From Oscillospiraceae bacterium MB24-C1 (GTDB lineage: Bacteria > Bacillota > Clostridia > Oscillospirales > Ruminococcaceae): a stretch of DNA of 64,000 bases. Positions 43,754-52,244 of this stretch are shown here, piece by piece. Below the pieces are notes generated by a model. It made no database searches. It had not been told where the DNA came from and saw only the letters and a program-made list of their open reading frames with translations. The position numbers and the translations under genes were made by a program. The stretch spans positions 2,794,001 through 2,858,000 of the forward strand of contig CP133187.1 of the NCBI GenBank assembly GCA_030913685.1, read 5' to 3'. Each line of letters opens with the position of its first letter. Position 1 is the first letter of the stretch.

Positions 43754-44398
43754 TTATAATATAAACTCTTTCGCCCACTCTTGCAATTCATTTATAAATC
43801 TCGCCAAATGAAAACCATCGCAAACAGCATGATGAACTTGAATAGATAATGGTAGTAATACCTTTTGGTTATCAGAAAAATATTTTCCCATTGTAAAGAT
43901 TGGGGGGAAATAGTCATATCCCTTTTGCAAATTCAGATTAAAACCAGTAAACGAAACCCAAGGAATACACGAAACAGTAAACAGATTATTTTCTTGTGTG
44001 GGCTTTGAAGTCGTTGCCCTTCCATTGCCATAAGAATTCATGTCATGAAGATAGTGGTCGTAGAACAACTTGAAGTTCTCGTTATACTCCGTCCAAACAT
44101 CAGTAATGCTTTCTGTCTCATCATGAAAAACAGTAAAACAGGGATTGGTTTTTTCATAGTAACCAATATTACCGTCTTCGTCTGTTGCCATACGAAATTC
44201 ACGATGAAGATTCACAATATGAGCGATACCATAAAGAATAACAGGGAAAACCTTCAACTGTTTGTCCTTTATTTGTTTTAGCAGTTTTGTTATATCAATG
44301 TTAACACACATGCTGTATGTGCACGGTATATTAGCTGAATAGTGCTTGAAAGCATCGGCTCGTTTCCAGTTTTGTATATCAATTTTATTAAAATTCAT
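43754..44398 (-). CDS. cat: Chloramphenicol O-acetyltransferase (type A)
   Basis: 214 residues, the usual length for classical CAT. HHAVCDGFHLARFINELQEW near residue 185 contains the catalytic His of HHAVCDGFH; FTVFHDETESIT and SCIPWVSFTGF are further family blocks. It transfers acetyl from acetyl-CoA to the 3-hydroxyl of chloramphenicol, giving resistance. It is preceded by its own promoter, a 9-codon leader peptide and a stem that masks its ribosome site, so expression should be induced by the drug. The gene appears AT-richer than most metabolic genes in the window, which suggests acquisition. Confidence 0.95.
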   Translation of the reverse strand: MNFNKIDIQNWKRADAFKHYSANIPCTYSMCVNIDITKLLKQIKDKQLKVFPVILYGIAHIVNLHREFRMATDEDGNIGYYEKTNPCFTVFHDETESITDVWTEYNENFKLFYDHYLHDMNSYGNGRATTSKPTQENNLFTVSCIPWVSFTGFNLNLQKGYDYFPPIFTMGKYFSDNQKVLLPLSIQVHHAVCDGFHLARFINELQEWAKEFIL

Positions 44399-44406
44399 GT
44401 TTATTT

Positions 44407-44441
44407 GCCTCCTAAATACTGTTTGATAGTGTTTAGGAGGC
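44407..44441 (-). promoter_or_regulatory. Ribosome-site-masking stem (translational attenuator) of cat
   Basis: Minus-strand RNA forms a 14-bp stem (one G-U pair) with a 7-base loop between 44428-44441 and 44407-44420. The downstream arm holds the AGGAGG ribosome site of cat (44408-44413), and the upstream arm overlaps the last codons and stop of the leader peptide, as in cat-86 and pC194 cat. Confidence 0.9.
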
Positions 44442-44462
44442 TTGCTTGTTTGTATCTACCAT
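44433..44462 (-). CDS. cat leader peptide
   Basis: Nine-codon frame MVDTNKQAS followed by TAA, with its own GGAGGT ribosome site at 44467-44472. It resembles the cat-86 leader as I recall it (MVKTDK...). In known systems chloramphenicol stalls the ribosome on this leader and opens the stem that hides the cat ribosome site. Confidence 0.88.
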   Translation of the reverse strand: MVDTNKQAS

Positions 44463-44554
44463 TTTTACCTCCACAAATATGAACCCATCTTATCGGTGAT
44501 ATTTTTCTACCACCGTTTAGAAATGATTTTACACGGTGTAGTATTTTTGTGTTT

Positions 44555-44583
44555 ATTTTAACATAGCAAAGCAATTGCTTCAA
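44555..44583 (-). promoter_or_regulatory. cat promoter
   Basis: Minus strand: TTGAAG (-35, 44578-44583), 17-base spacer, TAAAAT (-10, 44555-44560), about 80 bases before the leader peptide. Confidence 0.75.
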
Positions 44584-44588
44584 CTAAT

Positions 44589-45461
44589 TTAATGTGAACA
44601 ATATTTACTATCACATTTCGCTTTTTTAGTGCCAGATAGAATGGCTCCATGAGGGCATATGCTTTTACACTCGCCACACCGAATACACTCTGTACTATTA
44701 ATGTTTTTCGTGATTTGCACATTCATTTTACAGTTTTTCTCACAAAGCTTACAACCTGTACATTTTACTTTGTCAACGGTCATCTGATAAAAACTAAATT
44801 TGTTAAACAGTGCGTACATTGCTCCGAGGGGACAAAGATATTTGCAAAAGGGACGATAAACAACAATGCAAGAGAGCAAAATCACAATCAATATGCTCAA
44901 TTTCCAAAAGAACAAGCCGCCGATGGTGTTTTTTAATTCTTCATTCATTGTCAGCAATGGAATACCACCCTCTAACGTTCCGGCAGGACAAATAAGCTTG
45001 CAAAAGAAAGGGTTTCCCATACCGTATTGATTTGTAATGATTATCGGTAAAGCAATAACAAATACAATCAGAATAACATATTTCATATAGCGCATCGGCT
45101 TATCAATTCGGCTTGGAATTTTAAGCTTTGGAGATTTAATTTTATAAAGCAAGTCTTGCACAAATCCAAATGGGCATAAAAAGCCACAAATAAGGCGACC
45201 GAACAAAATGCCAAATAGCATAATAAATCCTATAATATAAAATGAAAACTTAAAGTTGCGATCACCTAACACCGCCTGCAATCCCCCTATGGGGCATGAA
45301 CCGAGTGCACCGGGGCAAGAGTAGCAATTAAGAACTGGCACACAAAATAGCTTAGTCCTACCAGTAAATATTTTTCCATTTGCAAATCCGGCAGCATATC
45401 CATTTATTAAAACAGTAGCAATAAGCTGTGTGATGTGCCGTTTATTCGCTTTCTTTTTCAT
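44589..45461 (-). CDS. NapH/MauN-like membrane ferredoxin (4Fe-4S)
   Basis: 290 residues from ATG 45461, which overlaps the stop of the preceding CXXC peptide gene (TGATG). Four or five membrane segments carry CxxxCP motifs (LICGFLCPFGFVQD, FFCKLICPAGTLEG, FCKYLCPLGAMYAL), and the C-terminus has two 4Fe-4S clusters (CTGCKLCEKNCKM and CIRCGECKSICPHG). Such proteins pass electrons across the membrane. Here it is last in a sigma/anti-sigma/thioredoxin operon, so it probably supplies reductant to the extracellular thioredoxin-like protein. Confidence 0.87.
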   Translation of the reverse strand: MKKKANKRHITQLIATVLINGYAAGFANGKIFTGRTKLFCVPVLNCYSCPGALGSCPIGGLQAVLGDRNFKFSFYIIGFIMLFGILFGRLICGFLCPFGFVQDLLYKIKSPKLKIPSRIDKPMRYMKYVILIVFVIALPIIITNQYGMGNPFFCKLICPAGTLEGGIPLLTMNEELKNTIGGLFFWKLSILIVILLSCIVVYRPFCKYLCPLGAMYALFNKFSFYQMTVDKVKCTGCKLCEKNCKMNVQITKNINSTECIRCGECKSICPHGAILSGTKKAKCDSKYCSH

Positions 45462-45607
45462 CAACCAATTCCTATACACTCAAGGCAAACATTTACTGCC
45501 TTTTTAAGTACAATTAACTGCTCTTTTCGCATTAATCCTATCCCAATAAACAGCACTGACAAAGCAAGGATGACATACTTTAGATTTCTAATATTACATT
45601 TATTCAT
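45461..45607 (-). CDS. CD1871A-family small membrane CXXC protein
   Basis: 48 residues, too short for most gene finders. One membrane helix (VILALSVLFIGIGLM) and the characteristic C-terminus KKAVNVCLECIGIG with a CxxC pair. The ATG overlaps the end of the thioredoxin-like gene by 8 bases and the stop overlaps the start of the ferredoxin gene, so the three are translationally coupled. The family is named after a C. difficile locus; the role is probably redox relay in the membrane. Confidence 0.82.
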   Translation of the reverse strand: MNKCNIRNLKYVILALSVLFIGIGLMRKEQLIVLKKAVNVCLECIGIG

Positions 45608-46232
45608 TACTAGCCTCGTTTCCTGCTGCATCAATAAGTTCTATCCTTTCAAGGATGGCCTGGCGGTAATCGTCTTCTGATCTTCCTCCGAAGTGTGGTG
45701 TACCAACGGTTTGACCGTTCGAGTCAACAAAGATTGTTGTCGGGAAAATAGTTGTTCGTTCTTGTAGAACTTCATCTATTTTTTCGTCAGGAATCAAAGT
45801 CATAAACTCAGCCTCTGCATCCTGCATGACCTCCGCAGCAAATTTAGCATCCTTGCTATCCGCGGCTGTGTCCAAACAAATAGAAATGATGTTACTGTTT
45901 TCGGGTCGATTTTGATAAAGCTTTGCAATGTCAGGCATTTCCGCAATACATGGGCTACAACTCGTTACCCAAATATTAACCATAGTAATCTTATAATCTT
46001 TAAAACAATCTTCTGAGGTTACTGTTTCTCCTGTAACCGAAATGGTTTTAAATCCCGATAAGTTGATGTCTGTAAATATTTCTGTTTGTTCCTTTTCTTT
46101 CTGTGCTTGCTCCTCGGGTGCCAAAATTATTACATCACTTGGACCCTTAAGAAGGAAGAACCCACCTAGTAATACGCCAATACTTATTATTACGGCAAAT
46201 ACAATGCCAACTACTTTAAAAGCTTTTTTCAT
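45600..46232 (-). CDS. Membrane-anchored TlpA/ResA-like thioredoxin
   Basis: 210 residues. One N-terminal membrane anchor (VVGIVFAVIISIGVLLGGFF), a charged linker, then a TlpA-like fold: FKDYKITMVNIWVTSCSPC with the CSPC active site near residue 92, and a cis-proline in TIFPTTIFVDSNG near 165. The active site faces outward. Coupled to the CXXC peptide and membrane ferredoxin downstream. Confidence 0.87.
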   Translation of the reverse strand: MKKAFKVVGIVFAVIISIGVLLGGFFLLKGPSDVIILAPEEQAQKEKEQTEIFTDINLSGFKTISVTGETVTSEDCFKDYKITMVNIWVTSCSPCIAEMPDIAKLYQNRPENSNIISICLDTAADSKDAKFAAEVMQDAEAEFMTLIPDEKIDEVLQERTTIFPTTIFVDSNGQTVGTPHFGGRSEDDYRQAILERIELIDAAGNEASNE

Positions 46233-46278
46233 TTTGATACCTCTTTATAATTATTTTAGAGAAATGTTGTTTCATGAA

Positions 46279-46716
46279 CTATTTCTTCTTTCTATGACGC
46301 TTTACAAGATAAGTGATAACTAGGCCGATTCCTGACAGTATTGCAGTAAGCCCAAAAATAAATGAAAGAGGAATCAATGCAAAGGGTTCAACTAATACAC
46401 CGTCTGCTGAAACATAACTTCCGATAGCCTTAAATGCTACCATACAACCAATGCTTGCAAGAATTGAAAGTAATAACGTACCTAGTAAGAAGGCGGATAG
46501 TATATCGCGCTTCCATTTTTTTGATATATTGCTTATTACGCGGATATCCTCAGTATGACTTCCAGCCAAAATTTCGATATCTATTTGCGCCAGCTCTGCT
46601 CTACATTGCGGGCAGGTAGATAAGTGGTCCTCAATTATCTTGCGACTGTCTTTACTACATACATTATCGTGATAGAGAGGCAGCAAATCTCTGACAACTT
46701 CACAGGTTATACCCAT
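46279..46716 (-). CDS. Zinc-finger (zf-HC2) anti-sigma factor
   Basis: 145 residues. N-terminal CEVVRDLLPLYHDNVCS and DHLSTCPQCRAEL form the HxxxCxxC zinc-binding anti-sigma domain; two membrane segments follow (about 75-97 and 108-135). Its ATG overlaps the sigma-factor stop by one base (TAATG), the usual arrangement for an ECF sigma factor and its membrane-bound inhibitor. Confidence 0.87.
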   Translation of the reverse strand: MGITCEVVRDLLPLYHDNVCSKDSRKIIEDHLSTCPQCRAELAQIDIEILAGSHTEDIRVISNISKKWKRDILSAFLLGTLLLSILASIGCMVAFKAIGSYVSADGVLVEPFALIPLSFIFGLTAILSGIGLVITYLVKRHRKKK

Positions 46717-47189
46717 TATAATCTCTCCTTTAGTTTTATTTTAGCTCGATGGTAAGTGACTCTTGCCCAACTTTCCGTTTTCTCAAATAAAGTGGATATC
46801 TGCAGAAAAGATAACTCTCCAAATACGCGTAAAGTAAAAACTTCTTTGTAAGGCTCCTCTAAATGATGTAGTGCTTTATGGATTTCTAAAACATTTTCTT
46901 TTGTTAATAGCTGCTGTTCAATATCTACTTCATCGACAATATTTTCTGCTTTTGAAAATGCAGTAAATTTCCTTTCCTTTTTGCTAGAACTAAAATAGGA
47001 GTTTTTAGCAATTTGACATAGCCAAACATAGAGCTTGCACTTTCCATCAAATTTTTCTATATTTCTTAATGCCTTAAAAAATGTTTCTTGTGTTATCTCT
47101 TCAGCAATTGCTTCATTTTTGCTCAATGACAAAACATATTTATATACGTCTTTGAAATAAAGATTGTATATTTGGTCGAAATCAGTCAC
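46716..47189 (-). CDS. ECF-type RNA polymerase sigma factor
   Basis: 157 residues from GTG 47189 behind GAGGTG; a frame from 47198 is also open. Region 2 (YNLYFKDVYKYVLSLSKNEA, ITQETFFKALRNIEKFDG, LYVWLCQIAKNSY) and region 4 (LEEPYKEVFTLRVFGELSF, WARVTYHRAKIKLKERL) are complete. First gene of the sigma/anti-sigma/redox operon, with an ECF-type promoter upstream that suggests autoregulation. Confidence 0.9.
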   Translation of the reverse strand: MTDFDQIYNLYFKDVYKYVLSLSKNEAIAEEITQETFFKALRNIEKFDGKCKLYVWLCQIAKNSYFSSSKKERKFTAFSKAENIVDEVDIEQQLLTKENVLEIHKALHHLEEPYKEVFTLRVFGELSFLQISTLFEKTESWARVTYHRAKIKLKERL

Positions 47190-47213
47190 CCTCTTCACCT
47201 CGCTTTCATATAT

Positions 47214-47241
47214 AAGACCGCCAAGCTTTAGATTCGTTACA
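47214..47241 (-). promoter_or_regulatory. Candidate autoregulated ECF promoter
   Basis: Minus strand TGTAAC, 15-base spacer, CGGTCT, close to the TGAAAC...CGT pattern of ECF promoters and about 25 bases upstream of the sigma gene. Confidence 0.5.
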
Positions 47242-47496
47242 AACTTTTTTAAAAAATCGGCGTGATATTAAAACATCCCTTCGTTCAAGTTTTTTCTCTG
47301 GTGAGATTCTTGACCAAAGGGATGCGCTGTATTGACTTTTACTTAAAATTTTCTGGGGTCTCAAAACGACACACGATCTACATCCTTAGTCTTGCCGGTA
47401 AATTTTTTGAGCCTCTTGGCGGGCTTTGTCGTTCGATTTTATTTTAATGTATGCACGCAAAAAAGCCCAGCCTAAACTGAGCTTTTTTGAGGTTGA

Positions 47497-47521
47497 GAAC
47501 CCCCGGCATAGCCGGGGGTTC
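47497..47521. repeat. GC-rich hairpin, copy 2 of a dispersed element
   Basis: GAACCCCCGGC-ATA-GCCGGGGGTTC, a perfect 11-bp stem with 3-base loop, six bases past the end of the TRAP large permease gene. It shares the ACCCCCGGC/GCCGGGGGT core with 38167-38195. Confidence 0.8.
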
Positions 47522-47526
47522 CTGTT

Positions 47527-48807
47527 TTAGCCTGCAACCAAATTAGGCAGAAATAGAGATAGTGCGGGCCAATATGTAACAATGAGCAGTGCAAGAATTG
47601 CGGCAAAAATCAGTGGCCAGACGGCTTTGCAGATCTGTTTTAGAGAGATGTCAGCAATACCGCAGCCGACATACAGATTGACTCCGACGGGCGGCGTAAT
47701 CAGGCCCAGTGCCAGATTGAAAACCATCAGACAGCCCAAATGGACCAGATTGATATTCAGCGCCTGTGCTACAGGAACCAGGATGGGCACCAAAATATAC
47801 ATCGCGGAATTAGCATCCAAGAAGCATCCGGCGATCAACAGAATAACATTGATCAATAGCAGGAATATGTACTTGTTGCCACCGGATACACCGATAAGCG
47901 CACTACTGGCATCTGCTGCAATTCCGGTGACCGTCAGGACATAGGCAAACAAACTGGCTGAACCGACGATTAGCATGACCACCGCTGTCTGTGAGACGCT
48001 GTCAATCAACAGCCGCCATACGTCCTTAAGCTTGATCGAGCGGTAAATAAATAGCCCGACGAGCAAACCGTACACAGCGGAAACAGCTGCCGCTTCGGTG
48101 GGGGTAAAGAAACCGCCGTAGATACCGCCTAGGATAATAACCGGCATCAGCATTCCCCAAAATGCATCTTTTAGTGCATTCCATCGTTCTGTTGCGCTGG
48201 CCTTGGGCAGGAGCAGCAAATTCTGTTTGCGTGTGATTAGCGCAGTACAGGCAATGAGCGCAAAGCCCATCAACAGACCGGGGAGAATGCCGGCAGCAAA
48301 AAGCGCACCGACAGATGTACCGGTAATGGAACCGTAAATCACAAATGTGATGGAGGGCGGAATAATAATACCGATGGCACCCGCTGTGGAAACCAATGCA
48401 GTTGAATAGTCCTTTTGATAGCCCACGTCGGTCATTGCGGGAATCAAAATTAGACCGAGGGCAGCCACAGTGGCGGGGCCACTGCCGGAGATAGCGGCAA
48501 AAAAGCAGGCGACCAAAACGGTAACCATTGCCATACCATTGCGCTTATGCCCGATGACCGTCCGGAAAAACGCAATCAGACGGGAAGAGATACCACTTCG
48601 TTCCATAATGTTGCCGCCAAGGATGAAAAAAGGAATGGCGAGCAATACGAACTTGCTTGTTGCGGCATACATGTTGGCTGGAATGACGGAGAGCGGCAAA
48701 TCTAGAGAGAGCAGTGTCACAATACTGGATATACCTAAAGCCAATGCAATGGGCGTGTTAAGCAACAACATGACAAAGAAAGAACCGAATAAAACCAGTG
48801 CGGTCAT
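47527..48807 (-). CDS. TRAP transporter large permease (DctM)
   Basis: 426 residues, about 12 membrane segments. Family blocks include LNTPIALALGISS near 18, AAISGSGPATVAALGLILIPAM near 110 and LITPPVGVNLYVGCGIA near 375. It is the ion-coupled channel of a TRAP importer, following the small subunit by one base. Last gene of the transketolase/TRAP operon. Confidence 0.93.
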   Translation of the reverse strand: MTALVLFGSFFVMLLLNTPIALALGISSIVTLLSLDLPLSVIPANMYAATSKFVLLAIPFFILGGNIMERSGISSRLIAFFRTVIGHKRNGMAMVTVLVACFFAAISGSGPATVAALGLILIPAMTDVGYQKDYSTALVSTAGAIGIIIPPSITFVIYGSITGTSVGALFAAGILPGLLMGFALIACTALITRKQNLLLLPKASATERWNALKDAFWGMLMPVIILGGIYGGFFTPTEAAAVSAVYGLLVGLFIYRSIKLKDVWRLLIDSVSQTAVVMLIVGSASLFAYVLTVTGIAADASSALIGVSGGNKYIFLLLINVILLIAGCFLDANSAMYILVPILVPVAQALNINLVHLGCLMVFNLALGLITPPVGVNLYVGCGIADISLKQICKAVWPLIFAAILALLIVTYWPALSLFLPNLVAG

Positions 48808-48808
48808 T

Positions 48809-49279
48809 TTAAGATTCCTCCTTTTTGCGCGTCTTTTGAATTGCCAGCTGCGCGTAACGGATTATCATGAAAACGCCGCCGACCAAAACCCACATGCCAA
48901 ATATCCATTCAGGCCACTGCATGCCGGATGTTTTAAGTTGGTTGATATATTCGTTTTTAACCATGCCATATCCATAGTAGGTCAATACAATGCCAAAGAA
49001 AACGCCTAGGATATCCGCAAGAAACACCAGAACGTTTTGCACCTTGGCAGGTAAAAGATCCGTGATTGCACTGAGCCCTAGATGTGCGTGACGCTTGGCA
49101 GCAACAGCGGCGCCGATCAAACTGAGAATCATCAGTCCGAGCCGTGTCAGTTCCTCAACGAAGGGCATGGACAACAGAAAGATGTAACGTGCAACCACAT
49201 TGACAAATGTCAAGACCAGCATTGAAAGCAGAATCGCTGCACAAAAGTGGTCCTCAATAGTTAGTAGCAGTTTTTTCAT
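48809..49279 (-). CDS. TRAP transporter small permease (DctQ)
   Basis: 156 residues from ATG 49279 (MKKLLLTIEDHF), with AAGGAAAA upstream; a longer frame begins at 49303. Four membrane segments with VVARYIFLLSMPFVEELTRLG near residue 30, the usual DctQ signature. Separated from dctM by one base. Confidence 0.9.
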   Translation of the reverse strand: MKKLLLTIEDHFCAAILLSMLVLTFVNVVARYIFLLSMPFVEELTRLGLMILSLIGAAVAAKRHAHLGLSAITDLLPAKVQNVLVFLADILGVFFGIVLTYYGYGMVKNEYINQLKTSGMQWPEWIFGMWVLVGGVFMIIRYAQLAIQKTRKKEES

Positions 49280-49342
49280 AGGTCGTTTTCCTTCCAATAT
49301 CAATCCAAGTTTAGGTTGTTATGATTTTAGAATTTGAAAACG

Positions 49343-50395
49343 TTAAACATTAAAAGCTGCACAAGCATCCGCACCGTAAGCTTCTTTGTACTCATTGATT
49401 AAACTGTCGATAGGTGAACGAAATGCGGCAATATCATCAGCGGTCAGTTCGTAAAACTCACAGCCATATTCGTCTTCGCACTTTTTGATCAAATTAGACT
49501 CGTTGTTGACGATCTCCTGATTTTCGGCTTTGCAAGCTTCCTCTACACAGTCGCGAATCAGCTGCTGCGTATCTTCGCTCAAAGCGGCGAACTTTTTGCT
49601 GTTTGCCATAAAGGTAAAGGCTTCATAGGTGTGTCTGCTGACGGTGAAATACTTTTGAACTTCCTGAATGTTATTTGAAACGCAGGTGCTGATGCTGTTG
49701 TCATGGCCGTCGATGGTGCCTTGCTGCAAAGCGGAAAACACCTCGGACCAAGACATTGCCTGGGGGCTGGCGCCGTAGGCTTTGTAGAACGCGCTGAAAA
49801 ACTCTCCGCCGGGAATTCTCATTTTAAGGCCCTTGAGATCCTCGGGTGTTTTAATCAGGCGCTTGCTGCTTGTCATCATTTTAAAGCCGTTGTGGACGGC
49901 GCCGAGATAGGTCAGACCTTTTTCTTGCAGAACAGAGTCGATAAACTCGCCACCTGTTCCCCAGAAAGCATCCTCAGCAGCTTGATAATCGGAGAAAATC
50001 CAGGGGAGTGTGCTAACCATCAAACGGTTATCCAAATTGGAAATGATACTGGTGGAATGACAGTCCATATCGACGGTGCCGTCCAAAACCAGTTCCAAGC
50101 CCTTGCTCATGTCGCCGCTGGCCAACTGGTCATTGTTATAGACCGTGATCTGAACGGCGCCGTTAGAGCGCTCACTGACCAACTGGGCAATTCTTTTGGC
50201 GGTTTTGGTGTCGTTTGCCTGGTCGGTACCGTTGCAACTCATTTTCAACTTAACCTTGTCATAGGTCTTTTCTCCGTCAGCACTGGCGGCGGTCGTACTG
50301 CTGCCAACACTCGCACTGCTGCTTGAAGCGTTGCTACACGCACCCAGTGACAAAACTATAGCCGTTGACAGAATCAATGCAATGATCCTTTTCAT
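49343..50395 (-). CDS. TRAP transporter substrate-binding lipoprotein (DctP)
   Basis: 350 residues. Lipoprotein signal with lipobox LGAC (Cys about 20), a Ser-rich linker, then a DctP domain: VQITVYNNDQLASGDM, PEDLKGLKMRIPGGEFF containing the conserved Arg that binds carboxylate, and VFSALQQGTIDGHDN. It binds the imported acid or sugar acid. It sits between the split transketolase and the permease genes. Confidence 0.92.
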   Translation of the reverse strand: MKRIIALILSTAIVLSLGACSNASSSSASVGSSTTAASADGEKTYDKVKLKMSCNGTDQANDTKTAKRIAQLVSERSNGAVQITVYNNDQLASGDMSKGLELVLDGTVDMDCHSTSIISNLDNRLMVSTLPWIFSDYQAAEDAFWGTGGEFIDSVLQEKGLTYLGAVHNGFKMMTSSKRLIKTPEDLKGLKMRIPGGEFFSAFYKAYGASPQAMSWSEVFSALQQGTIDGHDNSISTCVSNNIQEVQKYFTVSRHTYEAFTFMANSKKFAALSEDTQQLIRDCVEEACKAENQEIVNNESNLIKKCEDEYGCEFYELTADDIAAFRSPIDSLINEYKEAYGADACAAFNV

Positions 50396-50419
50396 GTCTG
50401 TTCCTCCTCATTTTTCCAA

Positions 50420-51355
50420 TTATAGCAGGCTTTTTGCCTGTTTCACAATGTTTTCGACGGTGATACCGTTCATGTACAATAGGCGCTCATATGGTGCAGA
50501 CTGACCGAATTGATCTTGTACGCCAATACGGCGGACGATACCGCGACCGCTTTCGGCGACGCATTCCGATATGGCGCTGCCAAGCCCATTTAAGATGTTG
50601 TGATCCTCAATGCTCACGATACGACCAATCTCGTCAATGGCCTTCTGCACGGTTACAGTATCTAGCGGTTTGAGTGTATGCATGTCAATGACGCGTGCCT
50701 CAATGCCTTCTTTGTGCAGCTGTTCGGCGGCCTTTAATGCCAAATGAACCGTATCGCCGATTGCAAAAAGGGCAACGTCTTTGCCGTCGCGTAACGGAAT
50801 GGCCTTGCCGATTTCAAAAGATTGGTTTTCGTCATAAACAACAGGAACGGCATCACGAGTAAAGCGCAAAAAAACAGGGCCGTCCCACTCCGCCGCCGCG
50901 CGGACAAGCTTTCTAGTAGCATGGTAGTCGGCCGGCATAATGACGGTCATATTGGGGAATGTGCGCAGAACCCCCATATCTTCAATACACTGGTGGCTGG
51001 CACCATCATTGGCAGGTGTCAGACCGCCATGTGAACACGCGATCTTGACGTTTAGTTGTGGGTAACACATCTCCTGCCGGATTTGCTCTGCCATACGCAG
51101 AGAGCCAAACACCGCATAGGTAACAACGAATGGAATTTTGCCGCTGGCTGCAAGTCCTGCGCCAACGGCGGCGCCGTTTTGCTCGGCAATTCCAACGTTA
51201 ATGTACTGTTCTGGCAACGCTTCTGAAAATTTGCTGGTCTTACAGGATTTGCCGATATCGATATCCACAACATAAATGTCTTTATTTTCTTGTCCTAGCA
51301 CGACGATTTCATCGCCGAATCCTTCGCGCGTTGCAATTGTATCACAATTGGTCAT
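50420..51355 (-). CDS. Transketolase C-terminal-half subunit
   Basis: 311 residues from ATG 51355, coupled to the N-terminal subunit (TAA-A-ATG, with AAGGAG inside that gene). It contains the pyrimidine-binding domain (NVGIAEQNGAAVGAGLAASG, with the catalytic Glu) and the C-terminal transketolase domain. It pairs with the next gene upstream to make a complete two-subunit transketolase that transfers two-carbon ketol units using thiamine diphosphate. Confidence 0.92.
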   Translation of the reverse strand: MTNCDTIATREGFGDEIVVLGQENKDIYVVDIDIGKSCKTSKFSEALPEQYINVGIAEQNGAAVGAGLAASGKIPFVVTYAVFGSLRMAEQIRQEMCYPQLNVKIACSHGGLTPANDGASHQCIEDMGVLRTFPNMTVIMPADYHATRKLVRAAAEWDGPVFLRFTRDAVPVVYDENQSFEIGKAIPLRDGKDVALFAIGDTVHLALKAAEQLHKEGIEARVIDMHTLKPLDTVTVQKAIDEIGRIVSIEDHNILNGLGSAISECVAESGRGIVRRIGVQDQFGQSAPYERLLYMNGITVENIVKQAKSLL

Positions 51356-51356
51356 T

Positions 51357-52190
51357 TTAGTCGATCTCCTTTCCAAGCTGCTTCATGGCATTGGCATATT
51401 GTTCTGCGTTCGGTGCCATGCCATGCCACTCCGCCTTGTTTTCCATAAAATCGACACCTTTGCCCTTGATTGTGTGAGCGTTGATAAATTTGGGCTTGCC
51501 ATTGCGGGCCTTGTGAATTTTATCAAACGTATCGAGAATCTCAACCATATTGTGGCCGTCGATCTCATATGTATCAAAACCAAATGCCTGCGCTTTTGTA
51601 GTCAGATTGATGTGCGGCATTACCTGATCAGTGGTTCCGTCTAGCTGCAACCCATTATTATCCAGTATCAGCACGTAATTGTCCAACTGGTACTTATACG
51701 CAGTCATCATGCCTTCCCAGACAATACCCTCGTCAATTTCGCCGTCACCTACCATGGTGAAAACGCGATAATCTTTGTGATCGCGCTTTCCGGCCAGCGC
51801 CATACCGACAGCGCAGGCCGCGCCCTGACCAAGAGATCCGGTGGAGATATCAATTCCCGGACATTTTTTCATGTCGGGGTGACCTTGCAGCATGGAGCCT
51901 TCCTGACGCAATGTGTGAAGAACTTCCTCGGGGAAAAAGTGACGGCATCCGAGCGCCGCATAAAGGATAGGGCACACATGCCCTTTTGAAAGAACAAAGC
52001 GATCGCGATCCGCCCATTTCGGATTTTCAGGATCGATATTCAGTTCGTGAAAATATAGGGCCGCTATAATATCCGCTGCTGAAAATGACCCACCGGGGTG
52101 GCCGGACTGCGCCTCGTAAATCATGGTTAAAGCGATCCGCTTTAATTCCAGCGCACGCGCTGAAAGTTCTTTGATGATCTCTGTACTCAT
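51357..52190 (-). CDS. Transketolase N-terminal-half subunit
   Basis: 277 residues from ATG 52190 with GGAGGT 11 bases upstream. ThDP-binding pattern GDGEIDEGIVWEGMM and later LDNNGLQLDG, plus EAQSGHPGGSFSAADII and SKGHVCPILYAAL. First gene of the GntR-controlled operon tktN-tktC-dctP-dctQ-dctM. Placement with a TRAP importer and a zinc dehydrogenase suggests that it acts on an imported sugar or sugar acid rather than in the pentose phosphate pathway. Confidence 0.92.
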   Translation of the reverse strand: MSTEIIKELSARALELKRIALTMIYEAQSGHPGGSFSAADIIAALYFHELNIDPENPKWADRDRFVLSKGHVCPILYAALGCRHFFPEEVLHTLRQEGSMLQGHPDMKKCPGIDISTGSLGQGAACAVGMALAGKRDHKDYRVFTMVGDGEIDEGIVWEGMMTAYKYQLDNYVLILDNNGLQLDGTTDQVMPHINLTTKAQAFGFDTYEIDGHNMVEILDTFDKIHKARNGKPKFINAHTIKGKGVDFMENKAEWHGMAPNAEQYANAMKQLGKEID

Positions 52191-52244
52191 ATAAACAAGA
52201 CACCTCCAAGTTTTGTTTACCGCATAGCTTACACTAAAAAGATA

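Larger units (their letters stand above)
47199..47526. other. Spacer between the sigma operon and the TRAP operon end
   Basis: About 330 bases. It holds the candidate ECF promoter, an imperfect inverted repeat CATCCCTT / AAGGGATG with a long loop at about 47272-47322, a stem AAAAAGCcCAG / CTGaGCTTTTTT at 47459-47488 that looks like a plus-direction terminator, and the repeat hairpin at 47497. No gene recognised. Confidence 0.5.

Noticed and set aside
44401-44583. 60-codon minus-strand frame upstream of cat
   Set aside because: It overlaps the promoter, the attenuator stem and the nine-codon leader in another frame; the leader has the proper ribosome site, this frame does not.
47262-47447. 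61-codon plus-strand frame between the sigma operon and the TRAP operon
   Set aside because: Overlaps an inverted repeat and has no ribosome site or similarity to known proteins.
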